From: an uncultured Collinsella sp.
GTDB lineage: Bacteria; Actinomycetota; Coriobacteriia; Coriobacteriales; Coriobacteriaceae
Assembly: GCA_902475245.1 (NCBI GenBank)
Contig: CABRYP010000008.1
Location: forward strand, 1-61,936
Reading direction: 5' to 3'
Length of the DNA stretch: 61,936 nt
A program made the translations under genes and the position numbers. Positions 25,021-36,248 of the stretch are shown in pieces. A model generated the notes under the pieces. That model saw only the letters and a program-made list of their open reading frames with translations. It was not told the DNA's origin and did no database searches. How positions within the stretch are numbered: position 1 is the first letter of the stretch; every line of letters begins with the position of its first letter.

Positions 25021-25803
25021 ATGGACATGATCTCGTTTCTCGCCTCCGAACCCTTCGATCGCAGCGGTGATACGCCGCTCTATGTCCAACTTAAACATCG
25101 AATCGCCCTGCTTATCGCCAGCCAGGCGTTCGACACCAAGACGCCGCTGCCACGCGAGCTCGAAATCTGTGAGCGGCTGGAGTTATCGCGCGCGACCGTG
25201 CGCCGTTGCTTCCAAGATCTCGTCATCGAGGGGCGCGTGGTGCGCAAACGCGGGCAGGGCACGTTCATCAAGCCCCAAACCTCAGCGCCCGGCATCGACC
25301 TGGCCCTGAATTTCAGCGCGCGGATGCGCGAAGCGGGACGGGTTCCGAGCTCACAGATTCTCGCCTTTTCAAGCATACCGGCCGTCCGCGACATCGCCTC
25401 CGGGCTCAAAGTGCCCGAAGGGACACCCGTCTGGGAGATTCGCCGCCTGCGTCTCGCCAACGACAAACCCATGGAGCTCAACTACGTCTATATCCCCGTG
25501 TCACTTTGCCCCGAGCTCACACGCAAAGACGTGGATGGCTCGCTCTACGCCTACATCGCGGAAAAGACCGGCATCCTGCCCGCAAGCGTCGATGCCGTCT
25601 ACGAGACGGTCAACCTCGACAAGCATGAGGCGCGCCTTTTGGGACAGAACACCGGTAAGGCGGCGATGCGCATCGTGCGTTCGACTTACGACAAGACGGG
25701 AACCCCGTTCGAGGTAGGCGTGCTCATCAGCTGCGACGGTCAGGCAAAGTTGCACGTGCACATCGCCGCCGACAAAACAACCTTCACCGCCACAGCCCAA
25801 TAA
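25021..25803 (+). CDS. GntR family regulator with UTRA domain
   Basis: A 260-residue HutC-subfamily regulator. The N-terminal winged helix includes PLYVQLKHRIALLIASQ, LPRELEICERLELSRATVRRCFQDLVIEGRVVRKRGQGTFI (the HTH and wing). The UTRA effector domain follows (about 90-245) with VPEGTPVWEIRRLRLANDKPMELNYVYIP and a C-terminal MRIVRSTYDKTGTPFEVGVLIS. GGAGGTACCCC supports the ATG at 25021 over 24988. Divergent from the mannose-type PTS operon, which it probably controls in response to a phosphorylated sugar; this follows from family habit and position. Confidence 0.9.
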   Translation: MDMISFLASEPFDRSGDTPLYVQLKHRIALLIASQAFDTKTPLPRELEICERLELSRATVRRCFQDLVIEGRVVRKRGQGTFIKPQTSAPGIDLALNFSARMREAGRVPSSQILAFSSIPAVRDIASGLKVPEGTPVWEIRRLRLANDKPMELNYVYIPVSLCPELTRKDVDGSLYAYIAEKTGILPASVDAVYETVNLDKHEARLLGQNTGKAAMRIVRSTYDKTGTPFEVGVLISCDGQAKLHVHIAADKTTFTATAQ

Positions 25804-25814
25804 ATCCAAAACGC

Positions 25815-25846
25815 GGGCGCCGTCGTTCAAACGAACGACGGCGCCC
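25815..25846 (+). terminator. Terminator of gntR
   Basis: GGGCGCCGTCGTTC (25815-25828), loop AAAC, and its exact complement (25833-25846), with TTTTTATT from 25855. The stem is very strong; the T-run is offset by nine bases. Confidence 0.75.
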
Positions 25847-25921
25847 ACACTCGCTTTTTATTCAGCCCTAGTCATCGTGCAAAGCCCCTTCCGCAGCACA
25901 CGGTGCAACCGAGTCACCGTA

Positions 25922-26012
25922 GGCCGGGGCGGGAGGGGCTGAGTTTCCTCCTGAGCGACTCTGCTTGCAGCCGGAGCGAAAGGGGGAAATCTCGGCCCCT
26001 CCCGCCCCAGCC
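25922..26012. repeat. Long structured intergenic palindrome (91 bp)
   Basis: Outer arms 25922-25943 and 25991-26012 match over 22 bp with two changes, both tolerable as G-U pairs. Inside, TTTCCTCCT (25944) faces AGGGGGAAA, and a central CTGCTTGCAG forms the tip. The whole can fold as one long hairpin just after the carB stop codon. There is no U-run, so it is a repeat or RNA structure rather than a standard terminator. Confidence 0.65.
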
Positions 26013-26024
26013 GGACAACTCAAC

Positions 26025-29339
<3,315 letters not shown>

Positions 29340-29437
29340 GTTTAAAACCTCCTAGAGAGGCTGACTCAATGTTTTGGAAAAGTCAGCGAGGGTGCAGCTG
29401 GTGCATCAGGTTGCCGTGATGCGAGGGCGCGCTGGGC

Positions 29438-30943
29438 TTATGCCCGCGCGTCCGAAGCAGAACGGCAAGATGATGTGCCAGATGCAGCCGCAGCGTCGAC
29501 AGGTCCGCCGTTCGGTAGAACGGCGGAACCACTATCGGCGAAATTCCAGCCGGCAAGGCGGTCCTTGGCGGTATCGATGTCCAGATAGTTCTCCTCGCCG
29601 TCCATGAGTCGCGTAAAGGCGGTAAAGAGATAGTGAGCATCGGTGGGGCCGGGCGATGCCTCGGGATGGTACTGGACCGAGAAGCACGGCGCATCGAGCA
29701 GCTGAATGCCCTCGGCGGTGCCGTCATTGAGATTCACATGCGTCAGGCGAATGCGGCCGAAACGCTCGTTCATCACGACCGGCGCGATACCGCGGCGCAC
29801 CCAGACGCGCAGATCGCCATCGGCCGCGTGCTCGGTCTCGCCGCCCGAAAGCTCGGGAACAAGCTTGCCCAGGCTGGGGAACAGCAGGCCGAAGCCATGG
29901 TTTTGCGCGGTAATCTCCACGCGGCGGCTGACCAGATTCATAACCGGCTGGTTGCCGCCACGGTGACCGAATTTGAGCTTTTCCATCTGGGCGCCGCACG
30001 CCAAGCTGATCATCTGGTGACCAAGACAAATACCAAAGATTGGCACCTTGCCGATCAGCTGCTGCACCTGCTCGTAGGTCTCCACCACGGCATCGGGGTC
30101 GCCGGGGCCATTGGACAAAAAGACGCCATCGGGATTCATGTCGAGCACCTGACGCGCGGGCGTATCCCACGGCACGACGGTGAGGTTGCAGCCGGCACGG
30201 ACCAGGCCCTCCAGGATGCCGCGCTTGACACCGCAGTCGTAGGCGACCACTTTGTGGCGGGCAGGAGCGACAGGGGCAAGCGCAAAGTCATGCGTAGCGG
30301 GCAGGTCGCTCGCGGCAAAAGCGTGGGGCTCAGAGCAGCTCACGGTCTTGACCAGGTTCTCGCCGACCAGCGTAGGCGCGGCGGACAGGCGCTCGGCAAG
30401 CTCGTCGACGTCAAAGATCTCCGTCGAGATTATGCCCATCTTGGAACCGTTGTCGCGCAGGTGGCGCACGAGAGCGCGGGTGTCGACGCCCTCAATAGCG
30501 ACGATGCCGTGTGCACGCAGGTACTCCGGCACGCTGACGGTCGAGCGCCAATTAGAAGGCGTGGCGCACATGTCGTGGACGACCATGCCGCGCATGGCGG
30601 GAGCGCTCGCGGGGCGAGCGGTATCGCCGGGGAAGGCCGACTGGACATCGGTCTCGTCAATGCCGTAGTTGCCGATCTGCGGATAGGTCATGGTTACGAT
30701 TTGGCCGGCATAGCTCGGGTCGGTCATGACCTCAAAGTAGCCTTCGAGCGACGTGTTAAAGCAGACCTCGCCGGTTGCGGTACCCTCGGCACCGCATGCA
30801 CGGCCATAAAAAATGGTCCCATCCTCAAGATACAGGATGCAGGGACCGCAGGTGCCCTTGCTGGTTTTAGCCAGCATACGCTGGCACAGCTCGCTGGGCG
30901 CGACGGTGCGAGCGGCAGCGCCCGCAATATGGTTGTTCGCCAT
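29438..30943 (-). CDS. carA: Carbamoyl-phosphate synthase small (glutaminase) subunit, enlarged
   Basis: A 501-residue cytosolic subunit that hydrolyses glutamine for CarB. The N-terminal domain begins after a 35-residue extension (PCILYLEDGTIFYGRACG) and has NTSLEGYFEVMTDPSYAGQIV. The class I glutaminase domain has nucleophile C306 in GICLGHQ and His426/Glu428 in VQYHPEASPGP. Against the usual ~380 residues it carries about 35 extra residues between NHGFG (348) and THVNL (401), and about 50 at the C-terminus (452-501). Catalytic residues are intact. GGAAGGAG supports the ATG at 30943. Confidence 0.94.
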   Translation of the reverse strand: MANNHIAGAAARTVAPSELCQRMLAKTSKGTCGPCILYLEDGTIFYGRACGAEGTATGEVCFNTSLEGYFEVMTDPSYAGQIVTMTYPQIGNYGIDETDVQSAFPGDTARPASAPAMRGMVVHDMCATPSNWRSTVSVPEYLRAHGIVAIEGVDTRALVRHLRDNGSKMGIISTEIFDVDELAERLSAAPTLVGENLVKTVSCSEPHAFAASDLPATHDFALAPVAPARHKVVAYDCGVKRGILEGLVRAGCNLTVVPWDTPARQVLDMNPDGVFLSNGPGDPDAVVETYEQVQQLIGKVPIFGICLGHQMISLACGAQMEKLKFGHRGGNQPVMNLVSRRVEITAQNHGFGLLFPSLGKLVPELSGGETEHAADGDLRVWVRRGIAPVVMNERFGRIRLTHVNLNDGTAEGIQLLDAPCFSVQYHPEASPGPTDAHYLFTAFTRLMDGEENYLDIDTAKDRLAGWNFADSGSAVLPNGGPVDAAAASGTSSCRSASDARA

Positions 30944-31102
30944 AGTTCTCCTTCCCGGTCTCACAGGACCGGCTTAAAGGTGTGTAGTTAGGCCTCGCGG
31001 TATTCTAACCGCAAGCATCGCCCATGGCATTAATTACATAGAATTGTTTACAAAATGATAATTATGACTTCCTGTGCATAATGATTTTTTAATCCCAGTC
31101 CC

Positions 31103-31144
31103 AAAAAAATCATCCCGCGTGGGCTTGCGGCTCACGCGGGATGA
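31103..31144 (-). terminator. Terminator of the ABC exporter / membrane protein operon
   Basis: TCATCCCGCGTG (31110-31121) pairs with CACGCGGGATGA (31133-31144) and is followed on minus by TTTTTTT (31103-31109). The neighbouring AT-rich stretch 31020-31100 probably contains the carA promoter, but I cannot place its boxes. Confidence 0.9.
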
Positions 31145-31166
31145 CATCGTTCTATGTGGCTACGGA

Positions 31167-32132
31167 CTACTTTTGCTTGTCCTGCTCCAGCAGCTCGGAC
31201 GGCGTGCGATCGGGCTTTCCGCCGCGGAAGATCTCTCGACCGTGCAGACGATGCTCAAGATCGCGCTCGGCCTGCTCCTCCGTGATCTTGGTCTGGCTCA
31301 CCACCGGGTCCTCGATAAGCGACGAAACCGAGTTGACCTGTTTTTGAATGCGCTCGGCAATGGTGTCGTCCATGCTTACGATGCGCATCTTCCAGTCGAT
31401 ACTCGTGGCGTTGGACGAGCTCTTGGTCCAAACGAACGTCAGAATGGCGCTTTGGTGCCCCTGAGCGGGAAACATGCCAAAGAAGGAATCGTGCTGGATC
31501 CTGCTGTCCTCGTCGATATAGGCGTGAACGTTATACACCACGCGGTCGATCTTGTCGTTGAGCAGGGCATTGGTTGCGAGCGCCGCCGCCTGAATCTGAC
31601 CGTTGGACAGCAGCTCGAGTTCATTGGCAGAAGACGTGTCCAGCACCGTCACCTCAACCGTGCCCGTGCGCTCATCTGCCTCGTCGACGGTAAAATCGAG
31701 CGGGAACTGCGTAAAGCCATTGCCCCATTCGAGTCCACCCTTGAGCGCGGTCGAAACGGTATCCACCGAAACACTTTCGGAAAGGTTCGCGGTATTCAGA
31801 CGTCGCATCACGCCGTAGCCAATCTGCATGCCAACAATCAGCACCAAAATGCCGATAACCACGGCCATGGCGGTCTTCGTAATGGTATGGCTCACCTGAG
31901 AACCCGAAGGGTCGTCCTCGGACAGTGGGTCGATATGTTTTGCCTGGCTCGCGCGATCCTCGCTGCGCAGCCGCGCCAGCGTCGCCTTGTCACCGCGCTT
32001 GACGGCGGCCTCTTTCTCGCGCATGCGCTCGGTACGCTTTTTGGCAAGCGTAGGATCCAAGACGCCGGATGCATCGATTTCGGAGAATAACTCCGTCACT
32101 TCTTCCGGAGTCAAAGGGTTCTTATCAGCCAT
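31167..32132 (-). CDS. Single-span membrane protein, unknown function
   Basis: A 321-residue protein I cannot assign. The N-terminal 85 residues are charged and helical (MADKNPLTPEEVTELFSEID; KRTERMREKEAAVKRGDKAT) and probably cytosolic. One hydrophobic segment follows (about 88-108, AMAVVIGILVLIVGMQIGYGV). The remaining ~200 residues would be outside, with beta-rich text such as GTVEVTVLDTSSANELELLSNGQI and SAILTFVWTKSSSNATSIDWKMRIVSMDD. The C-terminal 50 residues are charged. It starts 19 bp after the ABC exporter gene and shares its terminator, so it may support that exporter. Confidence 0.7.
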   Translation of the reverse strand: MADKNPLTPEEVTELFSEIDASGVLDPTLAKKRTERMREKEAAVKRGDKATLARLRSEDRASQAKHIDPLSEDDPSGSQVSHTITKTAMAVVIGILVLIVGMQIGYGVMRRLNTANLSESVSVDTVSTALKGGLEWGNGFTQFPLDFTVDEADERTGTVEVTVLDTSSANELELLSNGQIQAAALATNALLNDKIDRVVYNVHAYIDEDSRIQHDSFFGMFPAQGHQSAILTFVWTKSSSNATSIDWKMRIVSMDDTIAERIQKQVNSVSSLIEDPVVSQTKITEEQAERDLEHRLHGREIFRGGKPDRTPSELLEQDKQK

Positions 32133-32151
32133 GATCTTCCTGTCATATCAA

Positions 32152-33924
32152 TCAGTCGAGCTCGTGCGCACGCGCACCTTCGAACTGCATTCGATAGTAA
32201 CGGGCATAAGTGCCGCCACGGGCGAGAAGCTCCTCGTGCGTGCCACGTTCCACAACGCGACCATGCTCAACGGTCGCAATCTCGTCAGCATGCTTAATAG
32301 TCGAGAGACGGTGGGCGATGATGATCGTGGTACGGCCGCGTGCCAGCTCTTCGAGCGACTCCTGCACCGCTTCCTCGCTCTCGTTATCCAGGGCACTCGT
32401 CGCCTCATCCAAAATAAGGATCTTGGGATTCTTGAGAAAAACGCGCGCGATGGCGACGCGCTGCTTTTGACCACCCGAAAGACGGCTGCCGCGCTCGCCC
32501 ACCACGGTGTCGTAGCCCTGCGGAAGCGATTCGATAAAGGTATCGATATTGGCGCGGCGGGCCGCTTCGGCGATCTCTTCTGCCGTGGCGCCCGGCTTGC
32601 CGTAGGCGATGTTCTCGCCGATCGTTCCATCAAACAGGTACACATCTTGCTGCACCAGGCCGATGGCACGGCGCAGACTATGCTGCGTCACGTCGCGCAC
32701 ATCCTGGCCGTCGATGCTAATGGAGCCGGCGGCAACGTCGTAAAAGCGCGGCAACAGCGAACAAGTCGTCGATTTGCCGCCGCCCGAGGGACCAACCAAA
32801 GCGATGGTCTGACCGGGCTTGATGGACAGGTCCATGTGGTCGATAACAGGGCGTCCGTCGGCGCCGCGCTCACCCAATTCAACATCCTCGTAGCTAAAGC
32901 ACACGTCGCGGTACTCCACAGCACCAGCCGTCACCTGCAGATCCGCAGCACCCGGCTTATCCTGAATATCGGGGACAGTCGAGAGCACCTCATCCATGCG
33001 CTTAAAGCCGGCGATGGCTTTCTGATACGTCTCAGCCGAATTGACGAGCGTCTCGAGCGGCGTGCAGAACAGCGAAATGTAAAGTGCGAAGGTTGCCATA
33101 TCGACCGCCTGCAGCTGACCCTGGGCAACGAGCCAACCGCCCAGCAGCACCACGATCACATAAAGCACTCCCGAGAGCAGGCCATACGTCGCGGTGTAGA
33201 CGCCCATGGCGTGATACATGTTCTCCTTGGACGAAAGGTAGCGATTGTTCGAGGCGCGAAACTTAGAGCGTTCGGTCTGCTCATTGGCAAAGCTCTTGAC
33301 CACACGCATGCCCGCCAGCGAATCCTGCAGTTGCGCGTTGATGCCGCTAATCTTCTTGCGGTTGTCGCTAAAGACCTCGCGCATGCGCATATTCTGCCAA
33401 AACATAATGACCGCGAACACCACCGTCACCACAGCCATGGCGAGTGCGAGCACCGGCGCGATGGTAAACAGAATCACAAACGAGCCGATGATCTCGATGC
33501 CGCAAATAATGATCCACTCGGGCACGTGATGTGCCGCCTCGCAGATATCGAACAGGTCGTTGACCACGCGGCTCATCATGTCGCCCGAGCTGTTGCGATC
33601 GAAGTACGCAAAGCTAAACCGTTCGTACTGATCGAACAGGTCCTCGCGCATCTTGGACTCCATGCGCGCGCCCATCACGTGGCCCCAATAGCTCACAAAG
33701 TAGCGGCAGGCGCAGCGGATGACATACATCAGCACTAGTCCCACCGCGATCATACCGAGCGCCTGCATAATAGCAGCCTGACCCTGGGTAAAGAGCCCGC
33801 CGGTCAGATTGCGCAGGATAATGGGGAACGCCAGGTCAATGGCGGCAAGCACCAGGGCGCAAACAGTATCAGCAACAAAAAGCCCCATCTGGGGCTTGTA
33901 ATACGAAAGAAACCTCTTAAACAT
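32152..33924 (-). CDS. ABC transporter, fused permease and ATPase half-transporter (ABCB/MsbA type)
   Basis: A 590-residue half exporter expected to act as a homodimer in the membrane. Six hydrophobic segments lie in residues 10-310. The nucleotide-binding domain has Walker A (VGPSGGGKSTT), Q-loop (IGLVQQDVYLFDGTIGENIAYG), signature RLSGGQKQR, Walker B (ILILDEATSALD) and H-loop (IIIAHRLST). The ATG at 33924 (MFKRFLSYYKPQMGLF) follows AAGGTGACT; the longer frame to 34023 runs into a palindrome. Substrate unknown; lipids, peptides or drugs are usual. Cotranscribed with the membrane protein at 31167-32132. Confidence 0.92.
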   Translation of the reverse strand: MFKRFLSYYKPQMGLFVADTVCALVLAAIDLAFPIILRNLTGGLFTQGQAAIMQALGMIAVGLVLMYVIRCACRYFVSYWGHVMGARMESKMREDLFDQYERFSFAYFDRNSSGDMMSRVVNDLFDICEAAHHVPEWIIICGIEIIGSFVILFTIAPVLALAMAVVTVVFAVIMFWQNMRMREVFSDNRKKISGINAQLQDSLAGMRVVKSFANEQTERSKFRASNNRYLSSKENMYHAMGVYTATYGLLSGVLYVIVVLLGGWLVAQGQLQAVDMATFALYISLFCTPLETLVNSAETYQKAIAGFKRMDEVLSTVPDIQDKPGAADLQVTAGAVEYRDVCFSYEDVELGERGADGRPVIDHMDLSIKPGQTIALVGPSGGGKSTTCSLLPRFYDVAAGSISIDGQDVRDVTQHSLRRAIGLVQQDVYLFDGTIGENIAYGKPGATAEEIAEAARRANIDTFIESLPQGYDTVVGERGSRLSGGQKQRVAIARVFLKNPKILILDEATSALDNESEEAVQESLEELARGRTTIIIAHRLSTIKHADEIATVEHGRVVERGTHEELLARGGTYARYYRMQFEGARAHELD

Positions 33925-33971
33925 AGTCACCTTACGCGGTTTTACCAAACCGCGTTTCGTCTCGACGCTGC

Positions 33972-34069
33972 AAGTGCTCCATTTGGACAATCTGGCCTTC
34001 AATCGTCGGTCGCGTATATCCATACGCTTCCCTTCTCTTTTAGGCCACCTTGTCTCAAATGGAGCACTT
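33972..34069. repeat. 98-bp imperfect palindrome
   Basis: AAGTGCTCCATTTG (33972-33985) and its exact complement (34056-34069) flank 70 bp; pairing continues inward imperfectly (GACAATCTGGCC against GGCCACCTTGTCT). It lies between the Nudix gene stop (34109) and the ABC exporter start, where it would be transcribed in the exporter leader. Confidence 0.6.
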
Positions 34070-34108
34070 TCGCTGACTTACACAAACCTGCGGGATCATC
34101 CCCGCTCG

Positions 34109-34804
34109 TTAAAGTTCCGCTCCACCCAAACGATGAGCAATGCTATCGCAAGCCAAGGCGCCCACGACGGTCTTGGCGTCTTCAATCTTGCCGTCGAGCA
34201 CGGCGTCGATCAGCTCGTGCAGCGGCACGAGGTCCACGTTGACGAACTCGTCATCATCGGGGTTGGGTGCATCGAACTCGAGCTTGGTGGCCAGGTAGAT
34301 GTGAATGATCTCGTCACAGAAGCCGCAGGTCGTGACAATCGACGTCAAAAAGCGAATGCGACCGGCCCTAAAGCCCGTCTCCTCATGCAGCTCGCGCTTG
34401 GCGCAATCGAGCGGATCCTCGCCCGGATCGAGCTTACCGGCGGGAATCTCGACCGTCACGCGGTCGATGGCGGTGCGATACTGACGCACCAGCACGATCT
34501 TGCCGCTCTCGGTCAGTGCCACAACGGCCGCCGCACCCGGATGGCGAACGATATCGCGGGCGCTGCGGTGACCGTTGGGCAGCTCAACCTCAAGACGGTG
34601 GACGTCGAGGATCTTGCCCTTCCAGGCGCACTCCTCCGAAAGAATCTTCTCGTGCAGCAGGGCGTCATGCGGGTCGTCGTCGCCCAGCACCAGCGCCGGC
34701 TCGTCAGCGACCTCGCCACCAGGCTCGCCCTCGGCGTGCCCATACACGCGGCCGTCCTCTTCGACGATCTGCGCGTCCACGAGCTCTTCGTTCTTCTCGT
34801 CCAT
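34109..34804 (-). CDS. Nudix hydrolase, ADP-ribose pyrophosphatase-like
   Basis: A 231-residue cytosolic hydrolase of nucleoside-diphosphate derivatives. The Nudix box GKLDPGEDPLDCAKRELHEETGF matches the GX5EX7REUXEEXGU pattern in full. Preceding IVLVRQYRTAIDRVTVEIPAG and following TTCGFCDEIIHIYLATKL place it near the ADP-ribose pyrophosphatases. An acidic ~50-residue N-terminal extension (DEKNEELVDAQIVEEDGRVY) is unusual. The ATG at 34804 is better spaced from GAGAGGA than the one at 34813. It follows purD by 21 bp, so it is in the same transcript. Confidence 0.9.
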   Translation of the reverse strand: MDEKNEELVDAQIVEEDGRVYGHAEGEPGGEVADEPALVLGDDDPHDALLHEKILSEECAWKGKILDVHRLEVELPNGHRSARDIVRHPGAAAVVALTESGKIVLVRQYRTAIDRVTVEIPAGKLDPGEDPLDCAKRELHEETGFRAGRIRFLTSIVTTCGFCDEIIHIYLATKLEFDAPNPDDDEFVNVDLVPLHELIDAVLDGKIEDAKTVVGALACDSIAHRLGGAEL

Positions 34805-34825
34805 CCGTCTCATTCCTCTCGGATT

Positions 34826-36130
34826 TTAGGCATCCCAGGCATCGCGGCCGTGCAGTGCGCGCAGGCCAATGTCGTGACGCAGGGTCTTGCCCTCAAAGTT
34901 GATCTTCTCGCAGGCCTCGTAGGCAAGGTCGCGAGCGTTCTCAAACGTATTGCCCAGTGCAGTCACGGCGAGTACACGACCGCCGTTGGTCACGAGCTTG
35001 CCGTCCACCACAGCGGTGCCGGCGTGGTACACCGTCACGTTCTCCATGGCCTCGGCATCCTCGATACCGGTAATGACCTTGCCCTTCTCGTAGCTGCCGG
35101 GATAGCCCGCGCTCGTCAGGACAACGGCCACGGCCCACTCGTCACGCCAATCGAGCTCAACCTGATCGAGCTCGCAGTTGGCGCAAGCCAGCATGACCTC
35201 GACCAGGTCGTTCTTAAGGCGCGGGAGCACGACCTGCGTCTCGGGGTCGCCAAAGCGGGCGTTGAACTCCAGCACCTTGGGGCCGGCGGGGGTGAGCATA
35301 AAGCCGCCATACAGGCAGCCGCGGTAGTCGATGCCCTCGGCAGCAAGCTCGGCCACGGTCTGCTCCATGACCTTCACCATGGTGGCGTGCTCCTCGTCGG
35401 TCACGATGGGCACCGGGCTGTAGACGCCCATGCCGCCCGTGTTGGGGCCCTTGTCGCCCTCGAGCGCACGCTTGTGATCCTGCGAGGTGGCCATGGGACG
35501 CACGGTCTTGCCGTCGGTAAAGGCCAGCAGCGAGCACTCGGGGCCGGTCAGCATCTCCTCGATGACCACCGTGTTGCCGGCATCGCCAAAGGTGCCGCCA
35601 AAGCACTCACGCACAGCTTCCTCGGCCTGCGAAAGCTCGGTTGCCACAATAACGCCCTTGCCCGCGGCAAGGCCGTCGGCCTTCACGACCAGCGGAGCAC
35701 CCTGCTCGCGCACATAGGCAAGAGCCGAAGCCTCGTCGGTAAATGAGCCATAGGCTGCCGTCGGGATACCGGCGCGCTCCATGAGCTGCTTGGAGAACAG
35801 CTTAGAGCCCTCCATCTGGGCGCCCTCGGCACCCGGGCCAAAGCACGGGATGCCCGCCGCGCGGACGGCGTCTGCAACGCCCGCCACGAGCGGAGCCTCG
35901 GGGCCAATCACCACGAGTCCGCATCCATGGCTCTGGGCAAACGCCGCCACGGCCGCAGGATCGCAATCGTCGAGAACCACGTTCTCGCCGCAGCTCGCGG
36001 TGCCGCCGTTACCCGGCGCGATGTAGAGCTTGCCGGCGCGCGGTGATGCTGCGAGCTTGGCTGCCAGAGCATGCTCGCGGCCGCCGCTGCCCAACAACAG
36101 GATGTCGATGGTTTGAGTGTCCGCCTTCAA
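34826..36130 (-). CDS. purD: Phosphoribosylamine-glycine ligase
   Basis: A 434-residue ATP-grasp enzyme that joins glycine to phosphoribosylamine in purine synthesis. Features are ILLLGSGGREHALAAKL at the N-terminus, VVIGPEAPLVAGVADAVR, FGPGAEGAQMEGSK, the ATP-grasp loop PLVVKADGLAAGKGVIVA, RPMATSQDHKRALEGDKGPNTGGMG and VLEFNARFGDPETQVVLPRL. The start is TTG at 36130, with AGGAGG five bases upstream. It heads a two-gene unit with the Nudix gene. Confidence 0.95.
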   Translation of the reverse strand: MKADTQTIDILLLGSGGREHALAAKLAASPRAGKLYIAPGNGGTASCGENVVLDDCDPAAVAAFAQSHGCGLVVIGPEAPLVAGVADAVRAAGIPCFGPGAEGAQMEGSKLFSKQLMERAGIPTAAYGSFTDEASALAYVREQGAPLVVKADGLAAGKGVIVATELSQAEEAVRECFGGTFGDAGNTVVIEEMLTGPECSLLAFTDGKTVRPMATSQDHKRALEGDKGPNTGGMGVYSPVPIVTDEEHATMVKVMEQTVAELAAEGIDYRGCLYGGFMLTPAGPKVLEFNARFGDPETQVVLPRLKNDLVEVMLACANCELDQVELDWRDEWAVAVVLTSAGYPGSYEKGKVITGIEDAEAMENVTVYHAGTAVVDGKLVTNGGRVLAVTALGNTFENARDLAYEACEKINFEGKTLRHDIGLRALHGRDAWDA

Positions 36131-36184
36131 GGGTGCCTCCTCTATGGATTACCGGCCCGCTCCGCGCGGGCCCATTACAAGCAA

Positions 36185-36226
36185 ATATACCCCTCGGCCG
36201 CCCATCTGGGCTGCAAAGGGGTATAT
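36185..36226 (-). terminator. Terminator of purA
   Basis: ATATACCCCT (36185-36194) pairs with AGGGGTATAT (36217-36226); a GC-rich inner stem is possible. On minus the stem is followed by TTGCTTG, so the U-run is weak. It lies 23 bp past the purA stop. Confidence 0.65.
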
Positions 36227-36248
36227 CGCAATAACCAAATAACGCCGA

